A stretch of 39,772 bases of DNA from HGM11416 sp045596285 (GTDB lineage Bacteria; Bacillota; Clostridia; Christensenellales; Borkfalkiaceae). Shown in pieces: positions 16,479 to 24,661 of the stretch. Positions within the stretch are counted from its first letter, which is position 1; the number at the start of each line of letters is the position of its first letter. The stretch is taken from positions 1 to 39,772 of the forward strand of contig JAZOCA010000076.1 in assembly GCA_045596285.1 (NCBI GenBank), in the 5' to 3' direction. The position numbers were made by a program, and so were the translations under genes. Under the pieces are notes generated by a model. The model did not search any database. It was not told the origin of the DNA and was given only the letters and a program-made list of their open reading frames with translations.

Positions 16479-17441
16479 ATGTACATGCTTAAATACGTAT
16501 TAAAGAGATTTGGACTTATGATTATGTCTTTTGCCATAATCATGACGATGTGTTTCGTCCTTATCAAAATGCTTCCTATAGTTATAGACGTACAAATGGG
16601 TAAAGACGCTGAAATTTTGAAAGCACAAATAGAAGCACGTGGATACAACGATCCTATATTAGTGCAATATTTTAGATATATATACCGTATAATTTTTGAA
16701 GGAGACTGGGGTATAGGCGTAAACATGCCTGAGTTTAGAAATAAGCCTGTTTGGGATACTTTCGTAACGATGCTTCCTCCCACGGTTTTAATAAACGTAT
16801 ATTCCAGTTTATTTGCCGTTCCTTTAGGACTTTTACTTGGAATTTATGCCGCACTTAGAAAAAACAAATGGCAAGATCACACTATTTCAACCTTGGTTAT
16901 GGTGTTTATTTCCGTACCCGGTTACGTTATAGCGTTCTTGCTTCAATATTTCCTTTGCTTTAAGTGGAAAATATTCCCCATAACGATGAAGGAAGGTACT
17001 GATTATTTTACATGGGAAATGTTTAGGTCGATGCTCCCTGCCGTTTTAGCGATGTCGTTTGGCTCGATTGCCGGATACGCTCGTTTTACCAGAGCAGAAC
17101 TTACCGAAATATTAACCAGCGAATATTTGTTACTTGCAAGAACTAAAGGCTTAACCCGTCGTCAATCAATAATGCGTCATGCATTAAGAAATGCGATGGT
17201 ACCTATTTTCCCCTCTATTATTGCGGAATTTATTTCCGTTCTATCCGGTTCACTTATTATAGAGCAAATTTTCTCTATTCCCGGTGTTGGTAGACTTTAT
17301 TTAACTGCAATTAACTCACAAGACTACGACTTCTTTATGATGCTTTCCGCATTCTATACCTTTATTGGGCTTGCAGCGGGCATCGTTGTAGATATATCTT
17401 ACGGATTTATCGATCCTAGAATAAGAATGGGGGCTAAATAA
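16479..17441 (+). CDS. oppB: peptide ABC transporter permease OppB
   Basis: The 320-residue membrane protein has about six hydrophobic segments and the DppB/OppB pattern. The cytoplasmic EAA-like loop, which contacts the ATPases, is in EYLLLARTKGLTRRQSIMRH. Length is normal for the family. The true start is the ATG at 16479, nine bases after TTGGAG. An in-frame TTG at 16464 overlaps that ribosome binding site and is not used. The gene abuts oppC, separated by one base. Unlike its partners in this operon it carries no insertion. Confidence 0.92.
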   Translation: MYMLKYVLKRFGLMIMSFAIIMTMCFVLIKMLPIVIDVQMGKDAEILKAQIEARGYNDPILVQYFRYIYRIIFEGDWGIGVNMPEFRNKPVWDTFVTMLPPTVLINVYSSLFAVPLGLLLGIYAALRKNKWQDHTISTLVMVFISVPGYVIAFLLQYFLCFKWKIFPITMKEGTDYFTWEMFRSMLPAVLAMSFGSIAGYARFTRAELTEILTSEYLLLARTKGLTRRQSIMRHALRNAMVPIFPSIIAEFISVLSGSLIIEQIFSIPGVGRLYLTAINSQDYDFFMMLSAFYTFIGLAAGIVVDISYGFIDPRIRMGAK

Positions 17442-17442
17442 T

Positions 17443-19080
17443 ATGACTAATGCTAATAATTTAAAAAATAACCCTCAATTTAATAATATTTCAAAAGAAA
17501 AATTCAAAATAGCAACCAACCGTGAAAATATTCACGATAAAGCGCCTGAAACAAAACCCGTTGGTTACTTTATGGATGCTTGGAACCGTTTTAAAAAGAA
17601 TAAAGGTTCGGTTTTTGCTTCAGTTATTATTGCTATCTTAGTGCTTTTTGCTATATTTGGTCCGATTTTCAGTCAATATACTATTGCTTATAACGATGCA
17701 TATTTTGCTTACTGCTTGCCAAAAACTAGTTTGAGTGAAAAATTTGGTTGGGATTTTTGGGATGGTTGTCAAGATAACTTAATGAACCAGTCTAAATTCG
17801 ACTATTTTTACTCTATCGGTTTGGAATCAGAACGTATCGTAGGTGTAGATAATGCGCACTACGCAATAAAGAATCAAGAATATGAAGTGGTCGTTGAAAG
17901 CGACGGCACTAACAGATATCAAACGAGATTTGATACATATCGTAGAGTAGGTTGTATTTTTAAAGACTTAAAAGTTGATGAATACAACGCACTACAACAG
18001 TACCAGGATGAAACGGGAATTCAAATTATTTATCCTATTACTGAAAAGAAATTAAGACCTAACTCATACGATGGCGCTGAAAAAGACGCTAACTACTGGA
18101 TGCAAACTAAAACAGAAAAGGGTAAGGCAGAAATAATAGTTGATGAAAACGGGAAATATATTCCTATTTATCAAGCGTATACTGGCTTAAACGTTAACAC
18201 TAACTTACCAAACGACGGATATTTCAGTCGCTTGTTTGAAGTTGATGAAAACGGCGAACGCGCATATGATTACGCTCGTAAAGTTCAAGGTGGTTATGAA
18301 GTTCGCGTAAACTATTACGAATATTACATTTATATGCACACTCAAGTGTATAAAGACGGTATTAGTGAGCCCGTATTCTTGTTTGGTACAAGCAATAACG
18401 GCCACGACCTATTTACACAGCTTGCAGGCGGTGCAAGATTCTCTTTCTTATTCGCAATCGTAGTTGCAACCGTCAATATGATAGTAGGCGCTATTTACGG
18501 TGCTATCGAAGGATATTACGGCGGTGCAGCAGATATTATAATGGAACGTATTTGTGATATTTTGGGTTCTATTCCCACTATGATCGTTATTACGTTATTA
18601 AAACTTCACATGAACGATACTGCAATGCAAGAGCACGGGCACTTGCTGATTCTATTCCTGACCTACTTCTTGACGGGCTGGATGGGTATGGCTGGTCGCG
18701 TTCGTATGCAGTTCTATAGATTTAAAAATCAAGAATACGTACTTGCTGCAAGAACCCTTGGTGCAAGAGATAGAAGAATTATGTTTAAACACATATTCCC
18801 CAACTCTTTAGGTACTATCGTTACTGGCTCAGTTCTTGTTATTCCTGGTATGATCTTTAGCGAATCTTCACTTTCATACTTAGGTATTATTAACCTTTCA
18901 ACAGGTGACTTAACCAGCGTTGGTACGTTGCTTGCTAAAGCAGATCCGTACTTAAGTTCATATCCTTATATGATGGTATTCCCTGCAGTATTCATTTCAT
19001 TATTAATGCTCAGCTTCAATCTATTTGGTAACGGCTTGCGTGACGCGTTCAACCCGTCACTTCGTGGGGCAGAGGAGTAA
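17443..19080 (+). CDS. oppC: peptide ABC transporter permease OppC with a large extracytoplasmic insertion
   Basis: The 545-residue protein is far longer than a usual OppC of about 300. A cytoplasmic N-terminus (1-57) is followed by the first membrane helix (about 58-78). The conserved FGTSNNGHDLFTQLAGGARFS, which in normal OppC follows that helix after some 30 residues, comes only at 314-334. The intervening 230 residues are polar and Tyr/Asp-rich, with no membrane segment, so they should form a domain on the outer face where the binding protein docks. The remaining helices and the EAA loop (EYVLAARTLGARDRRIMFKH) are normal. GGGGG upstream serves as ribosome binding site. Confidence 0.9.
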   Translation: MTNANNLKNNPQFNNISKEKFKIATNRENIHDKAPETKPVGYFMDAWNRFKKNKGSVFASVIIAILVLFAIFGPIFSQYTIAYNDAYFAYCLPKTSLSEKFGWDFWDGCQDNLMNQSKFDYFYSIGLESERIVGVDNAHYAIKNQEYEVVVESDGTNRYQTRFDTYRRVGCIFKDLKVDEYNALQQYQDETGIQIIYPITEKKLRPNSYDGAEKDANYWMQTKTEKGKAEIIVDENGKYIPIYQAYTGLNVNTNLPNDGYFSRLFEVDENGERAYDYARKVQGGYEVRVNYYEYYIYMHTQVYKDGISEPVFLFGTSNNGHDLFTQLAGGARFSFLFAIVVATVNMIVGAIYGAIEGYYGGAADIIMERICDILGSIPTMIVITLLKLHMNDTAMQEHGHLLILFLTYFLTGWMGMAGRVRMQFYRFKNQEYVLAARTLGARDRRIMFKHIFPNSLGTIVTGSVLVIPGMIFSESSLSYLGIINLSTGDLTSVGTLLAKADPYLSSYPYMMVFPAVFISLLMLSFNLFGNGLRDAFNPSLRGAEE

Positions 19081-19086
19081 GATAAT

Positions 19087-21255
19087 ATGGAAAAGAAATT
19101 ACAAGTTAAAGACCTAACTTTATCGTTTAGAACTCAAAACGGTAAAGTTCAGGCCGTTAGAGATATTAGTTTTGACCTTTATAAAGGTGAAACGTTGGCA
19201 ATCGTTGGCGAATCCGGTTCTGGTAAATCGGTTACGTCAAAGGCTATTATGGGTATTTCTGCTGTTAACGCTATTATCGAAAACGGCGAAATTCTATATG
19301 ATGGTAAAGATTTAACCAAAATTGACGAACAACAATTTTATGAACTTCGCGGGAATAAAATTGCTATGATCTTCCAAGATCCTATGTCTAGCCTTAACCC
19401 CATTATGAGAATAGGTAAGCAACTTACCGAAGCGATGCTTTTAAAGGGCAAGGCAAACCAAAGGGAATCAAGAAAGAACTTCAATTCAATGATGCGCAAT
19501 CTTGAAGTGAATATCACTAAAGCCGTTGCTTCTAATGACGTTGCAAAGGCTAAAGAAATTTCAGAAAAGATTAAGAATTTCGATAAGTTTGAATATAAAC
19601 ATCTTGAACTTGAAGGTGCGTATAACGAAGCTTATGAAGCCGCAAGCGAATCTATTGAAGAATTAAAGAATTTAATATTCGAAATCGAAAGAAATGCGGT
19701 TACCCCTAAAGCGATTAAAGGTAGAGTTTCTTTAATTTTACAAACCGCTAAAAAGGCTGTTTCTCGCTACGTTGTTCATTCTAACGCTCCACGTTATCAA
19801 GAACTTCTTGCAAGCGTAAAAGTTGAAAGTAAAAAGGTAAAAGAAACAAAGGATTTCTCTCAACTTTCAAAGCAGTTGTCAGAAATGCTTGATATTCTTC
19901 AAACTGCCGTTAATTACGTTCAACCTAACTTCTTTGCAATGGGTTATTATATGACCTTTAGCGGTAAAGAACTTCCTGATATGCCTGTTAGCGAATTAAA
20001 CGTATTCATGCGCAAGTATCTTGACGATAACTTTATGCTTGATTTTATTGAACTTGCTAAAAAAGGTATTGAGTATTCTTACTTTAACTCTGTTGAGAGC
20101 AAGAAAAAGGCAATAGAGCTTATAGACGAACATTATTCTGTTTTCGAAAAGGATACTCTCGTTGCTTCAGAAATCTCTTCTGTTATGAATGTTTTAATTG
20201 ATGCGGTTAACGATACTATAGACCGTTTAGCTATAAGAAAAGATGCATATGCATATACTTTTGAATCTGCTATTAAAAATGCGGTTAAAGTTTACTTTAC
20301 GGCAATTAAGAACAATGCGGTTGAATTAAAACGCCACGAAAGAGAACAAAGAAAGTATGATAATATCGTTGCAAAGGGCAAGCAACCCACTTGGAAGGTC
20401 ACCCCTGCAAAAGTTATCGATTTAGATCTTGCTAAAAAGAATATTTGTAAAATTGTTAGCGCTATAAAAGAAAACTTTATCATTCAAAACGAAAGTATTG
20501 CAAACTACGACTTCTCGGTTGTAACCATTGAAATGATAGATTACCTTAAGGCTCAAGCTGCTGGCGTTGTTAGTAAAGTTACTAAGACTATGGCTAAGCG
20601 TAAGGCTATTAAACTTATGGAAGAAGTTGGTATTCCTGAACCAAGAAAGAGATTCCGTCAATACCCCTTTGAATTCTCAGGCGGTATGCGTCAACGTATA
20701 GTTATCGCAATCGCTCTCGCTGCTAACCCTGATATTCTTATCTGTGACGAGCCTACTACGGCATTAGACGTTACAATTCAAGCGCAAATTCTTGAACTTA
20801 TTAACAAGTTAAAGAAAGAACGTAACTTATCAGTAATATTCATCACGCACGACTTGGGCGTTGTTGCTAATATGGCAGACCGTATTGCAGTTATGTATGC
20901 AGGTAAAATCGTTGAATACGGCACAAGTGAAGAAGTATTCTACGATCCTCGTCATCCATATACTTGGGCGTTACTTGCTTCTATGCCAGACCTTGATACT
21001 AACGAAAAGTTAGATGCAATTCCTGGTACTCCACCTAATATGATTTATCCCCCCAAAGGCGACGCTTTTGCGGAAAGAAACAAATACGCTTTAGAAATTG
21101 ACTTTGAAATGCAACCCCCTATGTTTGAAGTTTCACCCACGCACTCTGCTGCAACGTGGCTACTTCATCCAGATGCACCCGAGGTTAATCCTCCTAAAAT
21201 CGTTACTGAAAGAATTAAACGCATGAAAGAAAAAGGAGGTTCTATAAATGGTTGA
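19087..21255 (+). CDS. oppD: peptide ABC transporter ATPase OppD with a ~380-residue helical insertion
   Basis: The 722-residue ATPase is about twice the usual 330. All catalytic motifs are present: Walker A GESGSGKS (41-48), Q-loop Gln97, signature SGGMRQR (531-537), Walker B ILICDEP (550-556), TALD (558-561) and His588. Between the Q-loop strand (FQDPMSSLNPIMRIG, 96-110) and the helix before the signature (KAIKLMEEVGIPEP, 506-519), about 380 extra residues (roughly 121-500) occur. They are Lys/Glu-rich and look mostly alpha-helical. The C-terminal region that normally carries four cysteines (GC-F-RCP-C-C) reads GDAFAERNKY and has none, so the [4Fe-4S]-type site is lost. The reading frame is continuous, arguing against assembly error. 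Confidence 0.9.
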   Translation: MEKKLQVKDLTLSFRTQNGKVQAVRDISFDLYKGETLAIVGESGSGKSVTSKAIMGISAVNAIIENGEILYDGKDLTKIDEQQFYELRGNKIAMIFQDPMSSLNPIMRIGKQLTEAMLLKGKANQRESRKNFNSMMRNLEVNITKAVASNDVAKAKEISEKIKNFDKFEYKHLELEGAYNEAYEAASESIEELKNLIFEIERNAVTPKAIKGRVSLILQTAKKAVSRYVVHSNAPRYQELLASVKVESKKVKETKDFSQLSKQLSEMLDILQTAVNYVQPNFFAMGYYMTFSGKELPDMPVSELNVFMRKYLDDNFMLDFIELAKKGIEYSYFNSVESKKKAIELIDEHYSVFEKDTLVASEISSVMNVLIDAVNDTIDRLAIRKDAYAYTFESAIKNAVKVYFTAIKNNAVELKRHEREQRKYDNIVAKGKQPTWKVTPAKVIDLDLAKKNICKIVSAIKENFIIQNESIANYDFSVVTIEMIDYLKAQAAGVVSKVTKTMAKRKAIKLMEEVGIPEPRKRFRQYPFEFSGGMRQRIVIAIALAANPDILICDEPTTALDVTIQAQILELINKLKKERNLSVIFITHDLGVVANMADRIAVMYAGKIVEYGTSEEVFYDPRHPYTWALLASMPDLDTNEKLDAIPGTPPNMIYPPKGDAFAERNKYALEIDFEMQPPMFEVSPTHSAATWLLHPDAPEVNPPKIVTERIKRMKEKGGSING

Positions 21256-22546
21256 AAATAACGAAGTTTTACAAGCTGAAGTAAATGAAACTGTTGAATC
21301 TCCCTTGGTTAATTCAAACGATAGCGAAGTATTATTAAAAGTTGAAAACCTTTGCCAGTTCTTTAAAATGGGCAAAATGGAATTAAAAGCTGTTAATAAC
21401 GTATCTTTTGATATTAAAAAAGGCGAAGTTTTCGGGCTTGTTGGTGAATCAGGCTGTGGTAAAACTACCACTGGTAGAACTATTATTAAACTTTACGATG
21501 CTACAAGCGGTAACGTTTACTTTAAAGGTAACCGTATTGTTGCAGGTACTCGCTCTTATAAAGATGCTATAAAGGCTAAAAAGATAGAAGCAAACGAGAA
21601 AATTAATAAACTTGATAAAAATGCGCCTGACTATAACGAAAAAAGAAAGGCTATTTCAGATGAGGCACAAGCCTTTATTTTAGAGCAACGCGCGCTTATA
21701 GAAAAAGCAAATCAAGATCACAAAAATTGTGATAAAGAATATTCTAAAAAACAAGTTGCTTTAGTTGAATCGAAGTATAAACCATTGCTTGAAAAAGCGG
21801 TTGGAGAAGAAAAGGCTAAACTTCAAAATGAATATAAGGCTGAACTTCATAAGGCAAAAAGGGCGAAAATCGTTACTCAAATTCAAATGATTTTCCAAGA
21901 TCCTATCGCTTCTTTAGACCCTCGTATGACGGTTAAAGATATTATTGCAGAAGGCTTAATTATTAACGGCGAAAAGGATAAAAAGGTCATTGAAGAAAAA
22001 GTTTACGAAATGCTTGAACTTATCGGTCTTGTTCGTGAACACGCAACCCGTTATCCCCACGAATTCTCTGGTGGTCAGCGTCAGCGTATAGGTGTTGCAA
22101 GAGCGATTATTATGAATCCCGATATGATTATTGCGGACGAACCTGTTTCTGCGTTAGACGTATCTATTCAAGCACAAGTTATTAATCTTTTAAATGAACT
22201 TCGTGAAAAAATGGGATTAACTATTCTATTTATCGCGCACGACTTATCTGTTGTTAAATATTTCTCTGATCGTATCGGCGTTATGTATTTTGGCAATATG
22301 GTAGAGCTTGCTTCTTCGGAAGAATTATTTGCTCATCCCATGCATCCATATACTAAATCTTTGCTTTCTGCAATTCCTTTACCTGATCCCGTTTACGAAA
22401 AACAAAGAAAAAGAGTTGCTTATAATCCTATCGCTGAACATGATTATTCAATTGATAAGCCTTCTATGCGTGAAGTTGTTCCCGGTCATTTTATCTACTG
22501 TAATGATGCAGAAGAGCAAAAATATAGAGAAGAATTAACAAAATAA
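21248..22546 (+). CDS. oppF: peptide ABC transporter ATPase OppF with a coiled-coil insertion
   Basis: The 432-residue ATPase has Walker A GESGCGKT (66-73), Q-loop Gln217, signature SGGQRQR (274-280), Walker B MIIADEP and His331. Between the Walker A region and FQDP, where OppF proteins have about 15 residues, this one has about 110 (99-207), rich in Lys, Glu and Ala and likely a coiled coil. The family's C-terminal Cys-rich segment is shortened, leaving one Cys. The ATG lies inside the last codons of oppD (8-base overlap) behind AAAGGAGG, so the two ATPases are translationally coupled and should form the heterodimer of this importer. Confidence 0.9.
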   Translation: MVENNEVLQAEVNETVESPLVNSNDSEVLLKVENLCQFFKMGKMELKAVNNVSFDIKKGEVFGLVGESGCGKTTTGRTIIKLYDATSGNVYFKGNRIVAGTRSYKDAIKAKKIEANEKINKLDKNAPDYNEKRKAISDEAQAFILEQRALIEKANQDHKNCDKEYSKKQVALVESKYKPLLEKAVGEEKAKLQNEYKAELHKAKRAKIVTQIQMIFQDPIASLDPRMTVKDIIAEGLIINGEKDKKVIEEKVYEMLELIGLVREHATRYPHEFSGGQRQRIGVARAIIMNPDMIIADEPVSALDVSIQAQVINLLNELREKMGLTILFIAHDLSVVKYFSDRIGVMYFGNMVELASSEELFAHPMHPYTKSLLSAIPLPDPVYEKQRKRVAYNPIAEHDYSIDKPSMREVVPGHFIYCNDAEEQKYREELTK

Positions 22547-22947
22547 TGAACAAATACTGGAAAAATTTTCTAATTTCTTCTTTTGTTGCTTTAGTAATAA
22601 CTGGCACTATCGCATTAGCTAAAAATGGATTTGCTCAGGCAGACGCTACGGAATCAATGAAAATCTTTTGTGATGCGTTCTTTGTTTCTGGCGTGGTGTT
22701 TATCTGTTTAGGAGCGTTGGTTTATTGCTCAAATAAAGGGGCGTTCTTAGCTTTTAGATACTTGATTCATATTACGTTAGTAACTCATAACTGGTCGCGC
22801 ACCAAATTTAAAGATAGACAAACGTATAAGGATTACAGGGAAGAAAAACTTGCAAATCCCAAAGATGTACCATCGTATTTATTGCACGTGGGTTTAGTAT
22901 TTACGGCAATTTCCGTAATTTTTCTTATATTATATTACAACGTATAA
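22546..22947 (+). CDS. DUF3899-like small membrane protein
   Basis: The 133-residue protein has three hydrophobic segments (about 9-26, 45-64 and 112-130) and a basic middle with FKDRQTYKDYREEK. This arrangement resembles the DUF3899 family of Firmicutes membrane proteins, whose role is unknown. Its ATG overlaps the oppF stop by one base (TAATG), so it belongs to the opp operon and is translationally coupled. A role as accessory to the transporter is inference from position only. After it a long stem-loop (22954-22985) closes the operon. Confidence 0.7.
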   Translation: MNKYWKNFLISSFVALVITGTIALAKNGFAQADATESMKIFCDAFFVSGVVFICLGALVYCSNKGAFLAFRYLIHITLVTHNWSRTKFKDRQTYKDYREEKLANPKDVPSYLLHVGLVFTAISVIFLILYYNV

Positions 22948-22953
22948 CAAAAC

Positions 22954-22985
22954 TCGCGCCGAAGAACTATTGTTTTTTGGCGCGA
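22954..22985 (+). other. stem-loop between the opp operon and the chorismate mutase gene
   Basis: TCGCGCCGAAGAAC (22954-22967) pairs with GTTTTTTGGCGCGA (22972-22985), using several G-U pairs, over a TATT loop. No T-run follows. The stem ends 16 bases before the chorismate mutase ATG, so it could limit read-through or initiation. Confidence 0.55.
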
Positions 22986-23001
22986 AATAATTTATGGTAT
23001 T

Positions 23002-23262
23002 ATGGAAAAAAATAAATCGTTTTTAAGGGAAGAAATAGACGTTATAGATGATAAAATCACCACTTTATTAATTAATCGTTTTGCTTTAGCAAGGCAAATA
23101 GGGGAAATTAAAAGGGCAGAAGGTCATGCTATAAAGGACGAAAAAAGAGAGCGAGAAGTGCTAAATAAAGTTTCTTCTTTTGCTGTAAGTGAAGGCGAAA
23201 AAGAAGCTTTAACCGCTATTTACACGTGTATTTTAAGTGAGTGTTCAAATATGCAAAAGTAG
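23002..23262 (+). CDS. chorismate mutase (AroQ class, type II)
   Basis: The 86-residue all-helical protein has the monofunctional AroQ pattern: LREEIDVIDDKITTLLINRFALARQIGEIKR, then a second part with KDEKREREVL. It converts chorismate to prephenate for phenylalanine and tyrosine synthesis. It has no fused dehydratase or dehydrogenase domain, and no other aromatic pathway gene lies nearby. The ATG has no Shine-Dalgarno sequence. TATGGT lies three bases upstream and could be part of a promoter, but then the ATG would be at or before the transcript start. The next gene is 63 bases away across repeat copy 9. Confidence 0.85.
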   Translation: MEKNKSFLREEIDVIDDKITTLLINRFALARQIGEIKRAEGHAIKDEKREREVLNKVSSFAVSEGEKEALTAIYTCILSECSNMQK

Positions 23263-23284
23263 GGCTATAAGTTGATTAACGCCT
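23252..23284 (-). repeat. dispersed TTAATCG repeat, copy 9
   Basis: On the minus strand the core is TTAATCAACTTATAG (23265-23279), followed by CCCTACTTTTG. The chorismate mutase stop codon (23260-23262) lies inside it. It is oriented opposite to the genes around it. Confidence 0.75.
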
Positions 23285-23325
23285 TATAATAACGTAAAAA
23301 ATAAAATTTTTTAAGGGAAAATATT

Positions 23326-24549
23326 ATGAAAAAAACCGTTTTAAGAAAGTATGCAAGATTGATCGCCGAAGTTGGCGGTAACGTTCAAAAAGGGCAAAGC
23401 GTAATAGTAATGTCTAACGTAGAAAATCCAGATTTTACTCTTATGGTTGTTGAAGAATGTTACAAACTTGGCGCAAAGGAAGTTACCGTTGAATGGAGAT
23501 ATACTCCGCTATCTAAACTTCACTATAAAAAAAGAAGTTTAAAAACTCTTTCTGAAATTTACGACTGGGAAATTGAAAAACTTAAACACAGAGAAAAAGT
23601 TCTTCCCGTTCTAATTTCTTTAGCGGGCGACGATCCCGACGGAATGAAGGGTATAGATCAAGAAAAAGTAACAAAAGCCTCTATTGCTACCATGAAAATT
23701 ACTAAGCCTTATCGCGATAGAATGTCTGATAAATATCAATGGGTTATCGCTGCTGTTCCCACTAAGGCTTGGGCAAAGAAGATTTTCCCCGACCTTCGTC
23801 CTGCGGCTGCGGTTGAAAAATTGTGGGAAGCAATTTCATTTACTTCAAGAGTAACAGAAGATCCCGTTCAAGCATGGAAAGAACACAACGAAAACCTTGC
23901 ATCACGTTGCGCATATCTTAACTCTTTAGGGCTTAGCGAACTTCATTATCGCGCCTCTAACGGTACGGATTTAAAAGTTGGTTTAATTGAAGACGGTTTA
24001 TTCTTAGGCGGTGGCGAAAATACCTTATCTGGAACGTATTTTAATCCTAATATTCCCACAGAAGAAGTATTCACTTCTCCCATGCAAGGAAAAGCAGAAG
24101 GTATCGTTTATTCATCTAAACCCTTATCTTATCGCGGTGAACTTATAGATAATTTCTGGGTGCGTTTTGAAGATGGTAAAGTTGTTGAAACTGGCGCTGA
24201 AAAGAATGCTCATTTATTAGAAAAAATGGTTAATATGGATGAAGGGGCAAGAAAACTTGGCGAATGTGCGTTAGTTCCTTTTGAATCACCCATAAACAAA
24301 ACTGGCATATTATTTTATAATACCTTGTTTGATGAAAACTGTTGCTGTCACTTTGCTTTAGGTCGCGGGTTTAACAACACTTTAAAGAATTTCGAAAATC
24401 TTACCTTTGCTGAGTGCAAGGAAAAGGGTATTAACGATTCTTCTATTCACGTAGACTTTATGATCGGTACTAAGGATTTAGAAATCGACGGCGTTACCAA
24501 AGACGGTAAAGTAATTGCTATTTTCCGCAACGGTAACTGGGCTTTTTAA
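23326..24549 (+). CDS. aminopeptidase of the M29 family
   Basis: The 407-residue enzyme belongs to the thermophilic aminopeptidase family M29 (AmpS/PepS), which uses two metal ions to remove N-terminal residues from peptides in the cytoplasm. Matching stretches are ELHYRASNGTDLKVGL, PNIPTEEVFTSP with a metal-ligand Glu near residue 245-250, GECALVPF, HFALGRGF and HVDFMIGT with metal-ligand His and Asp near the end. Length is normal. It lies close to the peptide importer, which suggests it trims imported peptides, though it is not in the same operon. The start has AAGGG upstream. A strong terminator follows at 24573-24606. Confidence 0.9.
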   Translation: MKKTVLRKYARLIAEVGGNVQKGQSVIVMSNVENPDFTLMVVEECYKLGAKEVTVEWRYTPLSKLHYKKRSLKTLSEIYDWEIEKLKHREKVLPVLISLAGDDPDGMKGIDQEKVTKASIATMKITKPYRDRMSDKYQWVIAAVPTKAWAKKIFPDLRPAAAVEKLWEAISFTSRVTEDPVQAWKEHNENLASRCAYLNSLGLSELHYRASNGTDLKVGLIEDGLFLGGGENTLSGTYFNPNIPTEEVFTSPMQGKAEGIVYSSKPLSYRGELIDNFWVRFEDGKVVETGAEKNAHLLEKMVNMDEGARKLGECALVPFESPINKTGILFYNTLFDENCCCHFALGRGFNNTLKNFENLTFAECKEKGINDSSIHVDFMIGTKDLEIDGVTKDGKVIAIFRNGNWAF

Positions 24550-24572
24550 TCGCTTAAATAAAAGATAAAATT

Positions 24573-24606
24573 AAAACGGATTACTTTGTAAAGTGATCCG
24601 TTTTTT
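24573..24606 (+). terminator. intrinsic terminator after the M29 aminopeptidase
   Basis: AAAACGGATTACTTT (24573-24587) pairs with AAAGTGATCCGTTTT (24590-24604) with one G-U pair and a 2-nt nominal loop. T6 follows, and the A-run on the other side would allow action on the minus strand as well. Confidence 0.88.
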
Positions 24607-24621
24607 ATTGTTATAATATTT

Positions 24622-24658
24622 AAAAAGCCCCTAAATAGGTCGATTATCGCCACTTTTG
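24622..24658 (-). repeat. dispersed TTAATCG repeat, copy 10
   Basis: On the minus strand the core is TAATCGACCTATTTAG (24631-24646), followed by GGGCTTTTTA. It begins four bases after the stop codon of the penicillin-binding protein gene, on the same strand. Confidence 0.72.
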
Positions 24659-24661
24659 CGC

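Noticed and set aside
19440..20600. OppD insertion as a frameshift or chimeric assembly artefact
   Set aside because: The frame is continuous, codon use is like that of the flanking ATPase parts, and OppC and OppF carry insertions too.
24546..24562. TTAATCGCTTAAATA at the stop of the aminopeptidase gene as a further repeat copy
   Set aside because: It matches only the left half of the core and has no TATAG or T-run.
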